Assembly: GCA_004299845.1 (NCBI GenBank)
Contig: CP036201.1
Location: 930,001 to 994,000, forward strand
DNA length: 64,000 nt
Source: Verrucomicrobia bacterium S94
Lineage (GTDB): Bacteria > Verrucomicrobiota > Kiritimatiellia > Kiritimatiellales > Pontiellaceae
Reading direction: 5' to 3'
The position numbers and the translations under genes were made by a program. This document shows, piece by piece, positions 34,563 through 45,200 of the stretch (position 1 is its first letter; the number at the start of each line of letters is the position of its first letter). Under the pieces are notes generated by a model. The model did not search any database, was not told the DNA's origin, and saw nothing but the letters and a program-made list of their open reading frames with translations.

Positions 34563-34630
34563 AGTGGTCAATATGGACAGGGGTTTGTTGTATTGTCCAG
34601 CGAATTTATAACGAATAATTGGGAACTTAG

Positions 34631-37057
34631 ATGAACGATAACAACGTGTATTCTTTCAATGACGAGGAAAAGTCAATCCGCATCAATCGCAGCGATCTTC
34701 CGACGCCATGGATCAACTACCTTTCAAACGGCCGACTGCATGCTTTTGTCTCACAGGCCGGGGGTGGTCTGGCGTGGTGGAAAAGTCCGATTACCTACCG
34801 GATGACGCATTACCGCTATCAGAATGTGCCGATGGACGGTCCTGGATTCTACACCTATGTGCGTGAAAAGGACGGCACCACCTGGTCGCCGACGTTCCGC
34901 CCGTGCGAAACTCCGCTCGATAACTGGTATGCCGAACATCACGCCGGCTGGTCGAAATTTGTCGGGACTAAAAACGGAGTGACGGCCACGCTGAAGCTGT
35001 TCTGTGCCATGGACACGGATGCGCTCTGTTATGATCTGGAAATTAAAAACGATTCCGGCGAAGAAAAGGAACTCGATCTCTTTGCTTATGCCGACCTCGC
35101 ACAGCTGGAGTGGACCACTGATCTGTTCTACGGCTATTACATTCAGAGTCAGGTGACGACATTCTATGATGAAGACATGGATACCATCATTTACCGGTAT
35201 CAGCATACGCCTCAGCCGTTTGTGGAGGACGTGCCGCTGATCTGGATGGCGGCTGACCGCAAAATGGCTTCCTGGTCCGGTGACCGCGAAAAATTCCTGG
35301 GCCCGTACCGCTGGGAGCAGAATCCGATCGGCGTTGAAAAAGGGCATTGCGGCAATGATACTATTGAGTGCGGGCATCCCTGCACAGCCGGCCATGTAAA
35401 GGTTACGGTTAAGCCGGGCGAAACCGAACGGGTGGTGTTCACGCTTGGTGTTGCTCCGGGCGGACTGATTAAGCACAAAGAAACGATGGCCAATATCAAA
35501 CGGGATCTGGAAACCTTCCGGTCTCTGGAGAAAATCGATGGCCAGTTCCGGGCGCTGGAAAACTGGTGGGAAAACCATCTGGGCAAATTTGAGTGTGAAA
35601 TTCCGAACAAGGATATTCAGCGTCAGATCAATATCTGGAGCCCGATCCAGACCGTGCATAACGGTCGCTATTCCCGTTCCACTTCCTGGCATGCTCCGGG
35701 ATACCGGGGATTCGGTTACCGCGATACAGCCACCGACATGATCGGAGTGGCGTACCGTGATCCGAAGTGGGCTACGGATATGTGCCTCTATCTGCTTTCT
35801 CAGCAGTTTGAAGATGGACACGCGCTGCATACCTGCTATCCGGAAGACGGGCCGGCGATGTCGCGCGGAAACTCTAAACATGCGGACGACCACTTGTGGA
35901 TGCCGATGGTGGTGTATGCGATTCTTTCGGAAACGGGCGATTACAGTCTGCTTGAAAAAGAAGTGCCGTGGCTTTCCGAGGAAGACAACTGGACCACATA
36001 CGGTTCTGCCACGGTCTGGGAACATCTGATGCGCGGAGTGGATTTCACGGAAAACAACCTTGGTGAAAAAGGATTTCCGCTGACGTTTGACGGAGACTGG
36101 AACGACATCATTCTGCGTTTCTCACGTGCCGGTAAAGGAGAATCGATTTTCTGCGGACAGCAGTATGTCATCATTCTGCGCCAGATGATCGAGATCGGAA
36201 AAGCGGCAGGGAAACCGCAGGAGGATCTTGACCGGCTGCAGGGCTGTCTTGACCGGATGGTGAAGAACCTTGAGGATCATGCGTGGGACGGTGAATACTG
36301 GCGGCGCGGCTATACCGATGAAGGTGATATTGTCGGCACCAAAAAGGCGGAATACGGTAAAATCTTTATCAATCCGCAGTCCTGGTCGGTCTGGGCCGGT
36401 GTGGGTTCCGAAGAACAGAACAACAGCGCCATGGACAATGCGATTAAGTATACCGCCACGGATTTCGGTCTGCGTCTGGTTTATCCGGGCTTCAAGACCT
36501 ATCCGCACGATCCTGATCCGTTCACCGGATACAATCCGGGCTGTGCGGAGAACGGCGCGGTTTTCTGTCAGGCCAACGGGTGGGTGATTATTGCGCTTTC
36601 CAAGCTGGGCCGTGCGGATGACGCCTGGAAAATTTTCGGCGATATGATTCCGCATACGGCGCTGAATAATATCGGTCTCGAACGCTACGAAGCCGAACCG
36701 TATGCTTACGTTTCCAACATTATTGGTCCGGAAAACAAGCGTCATGGCTGGGCGAATGTTACACAGGTCACCGGAACCGCGGCCTGGATGGATCTGGTTG
36801 GGACACAGTATCTGCTCGGTGTGCGCCCGGGGCTCCGGGGGCTGGAAATTGATCCGTGCATTCCTGCTGACTGGAAGTCTTATACCGTTACCCGCGAGTA
36901 TCGCGGAAGCACCTATAAGATTTCAGTAACCAATCCGGACGGTGTTGTGAAGGGTGTGAAGTCCGTGAAAGTAAACGGGGTGGAGATTGAAGGAAACATC
37001 ATTGACCCGAATACCGTGAGTGGGGACGTTGTCGTTGATGTTGTAATGGGGGGATAA
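34631..37057 (+). CDS. GH94 family glycoside phosphorylase
   Basis: Inverting phosphorylase that splits beta-linked disaccharides with phosphate to give a sugar 1-phosphate. The protein has 808 residues without signal peptide. The N-terminal beta-domain begins LPTPWINYLSNGRLHAFVSQ, a helical linker follows, and the barrel has SWHAPGYRGFGYRDTATD, DDHLWMPMVVY and the signature DGDWND with the likely catalytic acid at D492. The C-terminal part ends in a small beta-domain (YRGSTYKISVTNPDG). The usual members act on cellobiose, chitobiose or laminaribiose; this sequence is a distant relative and its sugar is unknown. The gene runs three bases ahead of a propeller hydrolase, so the two proteins probably act on the same oligosaccharide. 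Confidence 0.85.
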   Translation: MNDNNVYSFNDEEKSIRINRSDLPTPWINYLSNGRLHAFVSQAGGGLAWWKSPITYRMTHYRYQNVPMDGPGFYTYVREKDGTTWSPTFRPCETPLDNWYAEHHAGWSKFVGTKNGVTATLKLFCAMDTDALCYDLEIKNDSGEEKELDLFAYADLAQLEWTTDLFYGYYIQSQVTTFYDEDMDTIIYRYQHTPQPFVEDVPLIWMAADRKMASWSGDREKFLGPYRWEQNPIGVEKGHCGNDTIECGHPCTAGHVKVTVKPGETERVVFTLGVAPGGLIKHKETMANIKRDLETFRSLEKIDGQFRALENWWENHLGKFECEIPNKDIQRQINIWSPIQTVHNGRYSRSTSWHAPGYRGFGYRDTATDMIGVAYRDPKWATDMCLYLLSQQFEDGHALHTCYPEDGPAMSRGNSKHADDHLWMPMVVYAILSETGDYSLLEKEVPWLSEEDNWTTYGSATVWEHLMRGVDFTENNLGEKGFPLTFDGDWNDIILRFSRAGKGESIFCGQQYVIILRQMIEIGKAAGKPQEDLDRLQGCLDRMVKNLEDHAWDGEYWRRGYTDEGDIVGTKKAEYGKIFINPQSWSVWAGVGSEEQNNSAMDNAIKYTATDFGLRLVYPGFKTYPHDPDPFTGYNPGCAENGAVFCQANGWVIIALSKLGRADDAWKIFGDMIPHTALNNIGLERYEAEPYAYVSNIIGPENKRHGWANVTQVTGTAAWMDLVGTQYLLGVRPGLRGLEIDPCIPADWKSYTVTREYRGSTYKISVTNPDGVVKGVKSVKVNGVEIEGNIIDPNTVSGDVVVDVVMGG

Positions 37058-37059
37058 AC

Positions 37060-38103
37060 ATGACAAGCGCTACGGCGAACAAAATCAATACAAAACCGGA
37101 AGTTGAATCGGAATTCTGCAGGAATCTGACCGGCGTCGGACGGATTCTTGAAGATCCGGACTATAATGTCTGGGGCTGTTCTCCGATCTACGGTCCGGAA
37201 GGGAAGGTTCATGTCTTCTATTCCCGCTGGAAAAACGAGGCGGATCATGAAGGCTGGTTGACGTGTTGCGAAATTGCGCATGCCATCGCAGATGATCCTG
37301 CCGGTCCATATACAACGGTCGATGTCGCTCTGGCACCGCGTGGCGGCGACTGGTGGGATGCAGGAAGCTGCCATAACCCGACGATTCATAAAGTCGGCGA
37401 TAAATATGTACTGTTCTATCTCGGTGTTTCGGACGGAACAGTCTACACCAAACGGGTGGGCATGGCTACGGCGGATTCGCTGGATGGACCGTGGGAGCGC
37501 TCGCCGGAGCCGATTATTCAACCGGACCCGGATCCCAAAGCCTGGAATTCGATGTGCACGACGAATCCGGCTTTTCTGCAGGTATCCGATGATGAGCTGC
37601 GTCTTTACTATAAAACCTGGTGCATTGCGGACTGGGAGCGGGATATCGAACTGGCGAATGAACTGGGCTCATGGACCGGAGAGAACACGAACCGTCAGTA
37701 TGGTCTGACGATCGCGAAGTCGCTCGACGGTCCCTGGGTCAAACAGGGTGACGGTCCGATGATCAATCTGAAATATGTCGGTGAAAATGCGCAGTCGGAA
37801 GATGCCTATATCTGGATGGAGGACGGGCTGATCAAAATGATCATGCGTGACATGGGGTACTGGAACCATGAATACGGACTCTATTTTGAATCTGAGGATG
37901 GCGTGAACTGGTCGGACCCGCAGATTGCATACCGTAATTCTCATGAATATTTTGATGAAGAGGCCAACGGGCTTGATCGTGAAGGGCGCTTTGAGCGGCC
38001 ACAGCTGCTGATGGGTGAAGATGGTCATCCGGAATATCTGTTCTGTGCTTTTCGCGGCGGGAAGTACAACACCTCTTCCGGTGTTGTGCTGAAAATCGGA
38101 TAA
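37060..38103 (+). CDS. five-bladed propeller glycosidase-like protein, paralogue 2
   Basis: The protein has 347 residues, starting two bases after the GH94 stop codon with GGGGGG upstream. Conserved blocks match paralogue 1: VGRILEDPDYNVWGCSPIYG, HVFYSRWKNEADHEGWLTCC, CHNPTIHKVGDKYVLFYLG, TKRVGMATADSLDGPWER, NAQSEDAYIWMEDGLIKMIM and GKYNTSSGVVLKIG. An extra Ser/Glu-rich stretch near residues 195-215 is not in paralogue 3. No signal peptide, so it acts in the cytoplasm. Tight coupling to a phosphorylase gene suggests that it trims the other residue of the oligosaccharide before or after phosphorolysis (inference). Confidence 0.78.
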   Translation: MTSATANKINTKPEVESEFCRNLTGVGRILEDPDYNVWGCSPIYGPEGKVHVFYSRWKNEADHEGWLTCCEIAHAIADDPAGPYTTVDVALAPRGGDWWDAGSCHNPTIHKVGDKYVLFYLGVSDGTVYTKRVGMATADSLDGPWERSPEPIIQPDPDPKAWNSMCTTNPAFLQVSDDELRLYYKTWCIADWERDIELANELGSWTGENTNRQYGLTIAKSLDGPWVKQGDGPMINLKYVGENAQSEDAYIWMEDGLIKMIMRDMGYWNHEYGLYFESEDGVNWSDPQIAYRNSHEYFDEEANGLDREGRFERPQLLMGEDGHPEYLFCAFRGGKYNTSSGVVLKIG

Positions 38104-38149
38104 GCGTTACGGGGGTCAGTAGGTTATCTTTTTTAAAAGATACGTTTTG

Positions 38150-38181
38150 CCGGTCCCGCTGTTTGGCGGGGCTGTTTTTTT
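38150..38181 (+). terminator. rho-independent terminator or attenuator
   Basis: CCCGC and GCGGG pair around loop TGTTTG and are followed by a run of T (38174-38181). Together with a weaker ATCTTTTTTAAAAGAT hairpin just before, it ends the GH94 operon. The third propeller gene starts 22 bases later, so this may reduce rather than abolish read-through. Confidence 0.7.
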
Positions 38182-38202
38182 AAGGTACAGGAGAGAGCTG
38201 AT

Positions 38203-39261
38203 ATGTCTGATGGAGTGTTGTTTAACCGGGAGGAGAAGTATTCGGAATTTTCGAAAAAGCTGAAGCCGGTTGGGCGGATTCTTGAAGATCCGGATTACAA
38301 TGTCTGGTGCTGTTCGCCGATCTATGACGAAGAGGGGCGTGTTCACGTTTTCTATTCGAAATGGCTCAATGCCTACGATCACCTCGGCTGGGTTGCGGCC
38401 TGCGAAGTAGGCCATGCGGTGGCTGATTCTCCGGAAGGACCATATACCGATTTGGGAACGGTGCTGAAGGGAAAGCGGGATGATTCCTGGGATTCGTGGT
38501 CGATTCATAATCCGACAGTCTACAAAGTGGATGGTCGGTATGTCATGTTTTACATGGGATCCAGCGGAGCCGGTCTCGGTGTGACGCTGGAAGAGATTAT
38601 GGAAATGGACGGCGATGAATATGCTCCGTATTTTCAGGCGCTGGTTGAGACCAAACGTGTGGGTATGGCAGTGGCGGACAGTCTTGACGGCCCGTGGGAA
38701 CGGGTCGGTGACCGGCCGATGGTTGATGTCGGTGCGCCCGGTTCCTGGGATGATATGGTGACAAGCAACCCGGCTTTTGTGCAGCATGAAGACGGGCGCT
38801 ACTGGCTTTATTATAAAGGCTGGGACTATGCGACACTGCCAACCGGAGGTAACCGGCGTTATGGCGTGGCAATGGCCGAGCATCTGACCGGGCCGTATAT
38901 CAAATATGAAGGAAATCCTGTTGTTGATTATTCATCGATTGATATTCGGGTGCAGTGCGAGGACGGCTTTGTCTGGCGGGAGGACGGCCGGTATCACATG
39001 ATCCTGCGTGATATGGGATTCTATAATCACGAATACGGGCTGATTATTCATTCCGACGATGGAATCAACTGGAGTGAGCCGGAGATTGCCTACAGAGAGG
39101 CTGCGCACTATTTTGATGAAGCGCCCAACGGGCTTGATCGTGAGGGGCGCTTTGAACGCCCGCAGCTGCTGATGAAAGACGGTAAACCCGAATATCTTTT
39201 CTGTGCTTTCCGTGGCGGGAAATATAACACTTCTTCAGCGGTAGTGCTGAAAGTCAACTGA
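38203..39261 (+). CDS. five-bladed propeller glycosidase-like protein, paralogue 3
   Basis: The protein has 352 residues with AGGAG before ATG 38203. Again the blocks VGRILEDPDYNVWCCSPIYD, HVFYSKWLNAYDHLGWVAAC, IHNPTVYKVDGRYVMFYMG, TKRVGMAVADSLDGPWER, CEDGFVWREDGRYHMILRD and GKYNTSSAVVLKVN. It has its own insertion of about 25 residues in blade two (SSGAGLGVTLEEIMEMDGDE) that the other two lack, so its substrate cleft differs. No signal peptide. Sequence divergence among the three copies suggests old duplications with different linkages or sulfation states as substrates (inference). Confidence 0.78.
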   Translation: MSDGVLFNREEKYSEFSKKLKPVGRILEDPDYNVWCCSPIYDEEGRVHVFYSKWLNAYDHLGWVAACEVGHAVADSPEGPYTDLGTVLKGKRDDSWDSWSIHNPTVYKVDGRYVMFYMGSSGAGLGVTLEEIMEMDGDEYAPYFQALVETKRVGMAVADSLDGPWERVGDRPMVDVGAPGSWDDMVTSNPAFVQHEDGRYWLYYKGWDYATLPTGGNRRYGVAMAEHLTGPYIKYEGNPVVDYSSIDIRVQCEDGFVWREDGRYHMILRDMGFYNHEYGLIIHSDDGINWSEPEIAYREAAHYFDEAPNGLDREGRFERPQLLMKDGKPEYLFCAFRGGKYNTSSAVVLKVN

Positions 39262-39323
39262 TGGTCTGCGTGCGGCGTTCTGAACTGATATTTTAATGTC
39301 CGGGAAACCGCGCGGGTGTGTTT

Positions 39324-42116
39324 TTAAATCCGGGTGGTAAGTGTCTGAAGCTTCTGTTTAATGCGCTGTTGTTCATTGCTGCCGATGGTGGATAACCGGA
39401 GCAGAGGCAGACCGCTTTTTTTCAGTATGGAGTTCTTCAGCGTGTCCCGGTACGACTGTCGGGTTTCTTTTCGGTGATAGGCATATCCATCCACTTCAAT
39501 AACAAGTATCGGACGCTTATCAATTTCGCTGTAAATCAGGAAATCACATCGTGTCCAGGGATGCCGGGCATAAGCGGCTTCTTCTTCGGTCAGGAAGTCG
39601 GTGTTTTTCAACAGGGTTGATAACGGGACCTGAAAGGCCACCCGATGCCCCCGGAATGAATTTTGGAGGAGTTCCTGAAGTTCGTGATAAATGAGGTTTT
39701 CTGAATCATACGTGGATATTCGTCTTCTGCTGCGCAGCCGGGCCATTCTGGCTTCAGCGTAATCCCGGTAGAGAAGGTCGAAGACAGAACGGACTCTGCC
39801 GGGGATTACTTCGCCGTTATTGTACCGGATGTAGCGAATGAAATCGGCGATATTTCCTTCGTCTTCGGCGATCTTTTTCGAGGTGACCAGCCGGAGTTTC
39901 TGCTGTGCGCGTGAAATAGCCACATTCAGCAGGTTGGGATCATCAATGAATGCATTAGTCTGGTTTGCAACCGTTGTAAGGATCATGGCCGGTTTTTCCC
40001 GTCCCTGATATTTGTGGACGGTATCAATTTCGATGCCGGATGAGCTGATTGCCGTACGGGTCAGTTCTGTCTGTGCCCGGTAAGGTGAAACGATGCCGAT
40101 ATCTTCCGGTGGAATTCCTTTGAGCTCAGGAAGAACATGGGTGGCGATTTCATCGATCTGTCGCTGGTTCACTGTGCCGCGTGCGTGATTGCCTTCAACG
40201 GTTACATAGACTTTTAAAACATCCTCTTCGCCCCGATCCTCCGTCATGATGATTAATTCGTTGTTATAGAATTTCTGGTTGCAGAACTGGATGATTCTGG
40301 GGTGGCAGCGGTAGTGTTCCCTCAGGAGGGTTGCAGGAATGCCCGGAAAAGCTTTCAGAACAGAAGATAACAGGCTGTGTCTCTCAAAGCGGGCGTAGTC
40401 GGGGACTGCATAGGATCTTCCGATTTCCTCCGCACGTTTTCTGTTTTCATTACTCAGAACATGGGGAAGCTGCATGAGATCTCCGACCACTACGAGCCGC
40501 TCGGCGCAGCTCATCGTCAGTGCACCGTTGAGCAGATCCACCTGACTTGCTTCATCCACAATAACGCAGTTAAACCGGTAGCCGTTTCTGACGGATGTGA
40601 TCACAGAGAAGGTTGTGCTCATAACGACCGGATATTCTTTTAGAAATTTTTCGGGTGCTTTCCATAGATCGTCCGCCTTGAAAATTTTACGGTCGCGGTT
40701 TTGGTATTTTCGGGAAAGGTGGTGTTTCAGCAATTGCATTGAAATGGTGGAGAGTCGATTCAGTTTTTCCTCGAAATGAAAGTCGGCAAGATCCTGCTGA
40801 AGCGAATTTATCCGGTGTTCCAGTTCAGCTGTTTTTCTCAGATAATATGCTTTCTGCAACAATGTAATGCGGTCTTTCGGCGCTACATCGAAAAATGCGC
40901 GGGCGGCTCTGCCCAGTTGGAAATAAAGACTTATTTTCTCAAAAAAGCGTATGGGTGTGCGATTGCGTTTGTATTTTTCTGATAGTGGGTTGGTCTGTTT
41001 AATGTTCTGTTCGCAGGCGATCCAGTGTTTCATCAACCGGTCTGACGAGGTTTTCATCAGTACGGATACTTTTTCCTGCATGGCGGTTTGATGGGACCAC
41101 TCGTTTTCATACTGTTCAAAGTGCTTTAATTCCAATACAAGGGCATCACGCTGACGGATCGCATCGGCCAGTTTATTCTTTTTATCGAAGGCTTCATCCA
41201 AAGTACTGTTTAAGGTGCGGATTTCTTTCCGGATGGTGGAGATTTCATCCTGTTTCAGGTTCGGAAGTGATATGGGTGTGTGGCGCTGGTTGTTTATAAA
41301 TTCCTGCTTATTACAGGAACTGCCGAGAAAGGCGCCGATAAAATCGAGGCCTGCATGCTGCAGTTTTTCCAGCACATTTGCTGTTGCGGCATTGTTGTTG
41401 GAAACAATGGCCACGCTTTTTTCCTGCATCAGCAGATTGGCAATCAGGTTCAGAATGGTCTGCGTTTTTCCTGTTCCCGGAGGACCCTGGATTACGGACA
41501 CCGGATTTTTAAAGGCGTTTTGTACCGCCAGTTTCTGGCTCCGGTTACATCCGAACGGGAAAATAAGTCCGGCGGCATCCTCTTCAGAAAATATTTCATT
41601 CTGAGGAGATTTCCCTTTAAGAAAACGGGCCAGAATAGTGGTTTTATTCACGACGTTGAGGTGCTGAAATTTCCGGGCCAGTAATGCCTCTCCCTCTTCG
41701 GTTTTTAATGTGCTTTCAGCGGCAAGTTCCCGATAATAGCAGAGCAGGTCTGTATTTAAGCCGGCACTATCGGTTATCGGGCTGAGTGAGATGTCGCTAA
41801 AACGGAAGATCCTGTTTCGGTTATCGCCTCGAAACACTCTGGCCCAGTCTCCAAAACGCAGGATTTCGCTGACATCGTAGATTAGATGGCCTTTGATGGA
41901 GACGCGTTTGTTTTTGATCGGAATTATTTGGGCTGCAGTGAAATATTCGACATTCTGCGCCGCATACCGGTACGATTTACCGCTACGGTAGGTTACCTGA
42001 ATTCGGTCGTCCATACGGGAAATCCGAATAACCTGCTCGGTCTGGTCTTCCCCTTTAATAAGAATGAGATGTTTTTTCAGATGAAACGGGCTTTGTGTGC
42101 GGTCTGTGTGATTCAT
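39324..42116 (-). CDS. SF1 (UPF1-like) helicase with C-terminal DUF2726-type nuclease domain
   Basis: The protein has 930 residues. The helicase core has Walker A GPPGTGKT at 211-218, Walker B CVIVDEASQVDLL, VVGDLMQLPHVLS, LREHYRCHPRIIQFC, a motif V-like region IDTVHKYQGREKP and NVAISRAQQKLRLV. Residues 280-480 are a helical insertion. The last 120 residues (CDFLIYSEIDKRPILVIEVD, then GYAYHRKETRQSYRDTLK) have the REase-like pattern D, then E-x-D, of DUF2726. Single proteins joining an SF1 helicase to a nuclease domain (Mokosh type II, Hhe) are known antiphage defences, so a defence role is plausible, but a repair role is equally open. It is alone, with no methylase or partner gene. Confidence 0.8.
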   Translation of the reverse strand: MNHTDRTQSPFHLKKHLILIKGEDQTEQVIRISRMDDRIQVTYRSGKSYRYAAQNVEYFTAAQIIPIKNKRVSIKGHLIYDVSEILRFGDWARVFRGDNRNRIFRFSDISLSPITDSAGLNTDLLCYYRELAAESTLKTEEGEALLARKFQHLNVVNKTTILARFLKGKSPQNEIFSEEDAAGLIFPFGCNRSQKLAVQNAFKNPVSVIQGPPGTGKTQTILNLIANLLMQEKSVAIVSNNNAATANVLEKLQHAGLDFIGAFLGSSCNKQEFINNQRHTPISLPNLKQDEISTIRKEIRTLNSTLDEAFDKKNKLADAIRQRDALVLELKHFEQYENEWSHQTAMQEKVSVLMKTSSDRLMKHWIACEQNIKQTNPLSEKYKRNRTPIRFFEKISLYFQLGRAARAFFDVAPKDRITLLQKAYYLRKTAELEHRINSLQQDLADFHFEEKLNRLSTISMQLLKHHLSRKYQNRDRKIFKADDLWKAPEKFLKEYPVVMSTTFSVITSVRNGYRFNCVIVDEASQVDLLNGALTMSCAERLVVVGDLMQLPHVLSNENRKRAEEIGRSYAVPDYARFERHSLLSSVLKAFPGIPATLLREHYRCHPRIIQFCNQKFYNNELIIMTEDRGEEDVLKVYVTVEGNHARGTVNQRQIDEIATHVLPELKGIPPEDIGIVSPYRAQTELTRTAISSSGIEIDTVHKYQGREKPAMILTTVANQTNAFIDDPNLLNVAISRAQQKLRLVTSKKIAEDEGNIADFIRYIRYNNGEVIPGRVRSVFDLLYRDYAEARMARLRSRRRISTYDSENLIYHELQELLQNSFRGHRVAFQVPLSTLLKNTDFLTEEEAAYARHPWTRCDFLIYSEIDKRPILVIEVDGYAYHRKETRQSYRDTLKNSILKKSGLPLLRLSTIGSNEQQRIKQKLQTLTTRI

Positions 42117-42267
42117 TATTTATGTTGGCTGATGGTCAGGATAATGCCGGGGTTTGGATATGATTTATATTTCGGATAAAAATATGGGCCTTTCCCGCTT
42201 ATTGGAAGTTTTGTGCAATGAATTTTTCCGTATAGTCACAACTGAATAAAATAAGGAATCGGGGTTT

Positions 42268-45200
42268 ATGAGGGCGCAGCATGGTTTGGGGTTGGTTGTT
42301 TTTCTGATTACTGCTGCGGTTGCGGGAGCCGTTGATATTGCCGAACTTCAGCGCAGGGCGGAGGCCGGTGATATTCAGGCGCAGGGGGAGCTGGCGCATT
42401 GTTATCGTTCGGGCGACGGTGTTGAAACCAACTTTAGTCTCGCGTTTGACTGGGCGGCGCAGTCCGCCGAAGGCGGAAACCGGGACGGTCAGTATGAGCT
42501 GGGATACTGTTATCGCAACGGGTACGGCACGGAGACCAATTTTACGGAATGTCTGAAGTGGTATCATCTGGCCGCGGAGCAGGGGCATTCGAATGCCATG
42601 TACGGCATTGGATTGCGGTACCGTCATGGACAGGGCACAGAAACGAATCATTCCGAAGCTATAAAATGGTTTGAAAAAGCGGCGGCGTATGAGCATCCGA
42701 AAGCCATTTACCGGCTGGCGCTTTATTATGAAGAGGGCAGGTGGGTTGAGACCAATACGGTGCTTTGCATGGAGATGCTGCATCGGTCGGCGGAGCTGGG
42801 ATATGAAGCTGCTTATGCGGCACTGGCCTATCGGTATGGAGTTGGCCAAAGTGTTGAAAGGAATTTGAAAAAAGCGTTCGAGTGGTATCTGAAAGCGGCC
42901 GAAGCCGGGCGGAAAATTTCGCAGTATAATCTGGCGGGTTATTACCGGCAGGGCAAAGGCACGGAAACCAATTTGACCGAAGCTGTACGCTGGTATCGGG
43001 CGTCGGCGGAACAGGGGTATGCGAAAGCGCAGTATGCCCTGGGTTTGCGCTATGCAAAGGGAGAAGGGGTGGAGCGCAATGAGGAGGAGGCGTTTGCATG
43101 GTATCTGAAGGCGGCCTCGAACGGTTATGATCGTGCCCAGAATGTGGTAGGGTATCGTTATTTTCATGGGGAAGGAACCACCTCGAATTGTACAGAGGGC
43201 GTTCGCTGGTACCGTCAGGCGGCAGAACAGGGCTATGCCCCGGCACAGCACAATCTGGGATTGAAATATCTTTATGGCGAAGGGGTGCCGACCAACCATA
43301 CCGAAGCGGTCTTCTGGTTCCGCAAAGCGGCGGAGCAGGGAAATAGCAAGGCGCAATACAGTCTCGCACGGCGGTATCAGCTGGGCGAGGGGGTTGAGGT
43401 TGATGACGTGCTTGCTTCCGAATGGTTTCTGAAATCGGCTGAACAGGGGGATGCGAAAGCGCAGTTTTCCATAGGATGGTGTTATGAAGAGGGGGTGGGT
43501 GTGGAGAGCAACCGCCTGCAGGCGGCGGTGTGGTATGAAAAAGCGGCGGAACAGCAGCATACTTCGGCGCAGTACAACCTGGCGCGGATGTACGAATTCG
43601 GTCTTGGCGTTGAAGCGGATGCCGAGCGGGCATATGCGCTCTATCTGAAGGCGGCAGAAAACGGAGATGCATGGGCTCAGCGTAAGATGGGTTGGTTTAA
43701 ACAGTCCGGAGAGATGGGCGAAAAGAATGAGGAGGAGGCTTTCCGCTGGTATTCGCTTGCGGCAGAGCAGGGATATACTCCGGCATTCAATGATTTGGGC
43801 TGGTGTTATGAATCCGGTATGGGAACCGAAGCCAATCCGGCGCTGGCGTTTGAATGGTATACCCGTTCGGCTGAAGCCGGGCATGCATTAGGTATGCGCA
43901 ATCTGGCGGTTTGTTATGAGGGGGGAACCGGTACTGAAACCAATCCGGAACAGGCGGTGAAATGGTATCTGAAGTCGGCTGAGCTCGGTGAGCCGCAGGC
44001 GCAGTTTGAAATGGGCTGGCGTTATGATATTGGTGCCGGCGTGCCTCTGGATAAGGAAAAAGCGGCCGCATTCTATCGGGCAGCGGCGGCTCAGGGGCAT
44101 ATGATGGCTCACCATAATCTGGGGGTTTGTTATGAGCTCGGCGAGGGGGTGGAAATTGATTATGCGGAATCGCTCAAACACTATCTTTATGCCGCCGGCG
44201 AGGGATACGTGAATTCGCAGTACAATGCGGCGCGCTTCTATAAACTGGGGCATGGAACAGTACAGAATCCGGATCAGTCTTTCCGTTGGTATGCGGCGGC
44301 GGCATCGAATGGACTTGCGGAAGCGCAGTATCATCTTGCGGAGTGTTATGAGGATGGATTCGGTACGGAAACCAATACTGCGCTGGCACTGGAATGGTAC
44401 CGGATTTCGGCGGAGAACGGCTATTCCGCAGCGCATCATGCTATGGGCTATCGCTATGCCAACGGGATTCATGTGGCGACCGATTATGCGAAAGCCATGC
44501 AGTGGTATTTGCAGGCGGTGGAGCTGGGGAATCCGTATTCGATGAATAATATCGGCAATCTTTATGCAGACGGACAGGGTGTGGAACAGAGTTATGAACG
44601 ATCGGTGGAATGGTATCTGAAAGCTGCTCGGGGCGGGAATTCGGTTGCGGCGTATAATCTGGGCATTCGTTATGAAAACGGTCAGGGTGTTGAGAGTAAC
44701 GATGCGGTCGCGGTGCAGTGGTATGCTGTGTCGGCTTCGAATGGATACCTGTGGGCGCAGAATGAACTGGGCGACCGCTATTACTACGGGAAGGGATTTC
44801 CGGAAAACAATGAGCTGGCGTTCCTGTGGTATTCACGTGCCGCGGAACAGGGGTCGGCTGACGCATTGTATCAGCTTGGGCTGCTGTATTCCCGGGGGCA
44901 TGGGGTTGAGGAGAATGATCATAAAGCGTTTGATTGCTTTGCACAGGCTTCTGAAATGGGGCTGCTTAAAGCGCGTTATCAGATGGGCGTGAGTTATTAC
45001 TGGGGTTACGGTGTGCCACGGAACCGGAGCGTTTCAGCCACAATTTTCCGAGAGTGTGCCGAAGCAGGTCTGGCGGATGGGCAGAACGATCTGGGGTGGG
45101 CTTATGCCCATGGGTATGGTGTTGAGCAGGATGTTGAAGAAGCGGTGAGGTGGTATCAGCTAGCTGTTAAACAGGGCCATGTCACGGCTGGGAATAATCT

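Noticed and set aside
42199-43884. A 561-residue open frame on the minus strand opposite the first Sel1 gene, and similar ones at 46566-47888
   Set aside because: They are shadows of the repeat gene: composition follows the antisense of the 36-residue repeat, rich in Arg, Pro, Leu and Ile, with no ribosome site. The plus-strand frames have signal peptides and full repeat patterns.
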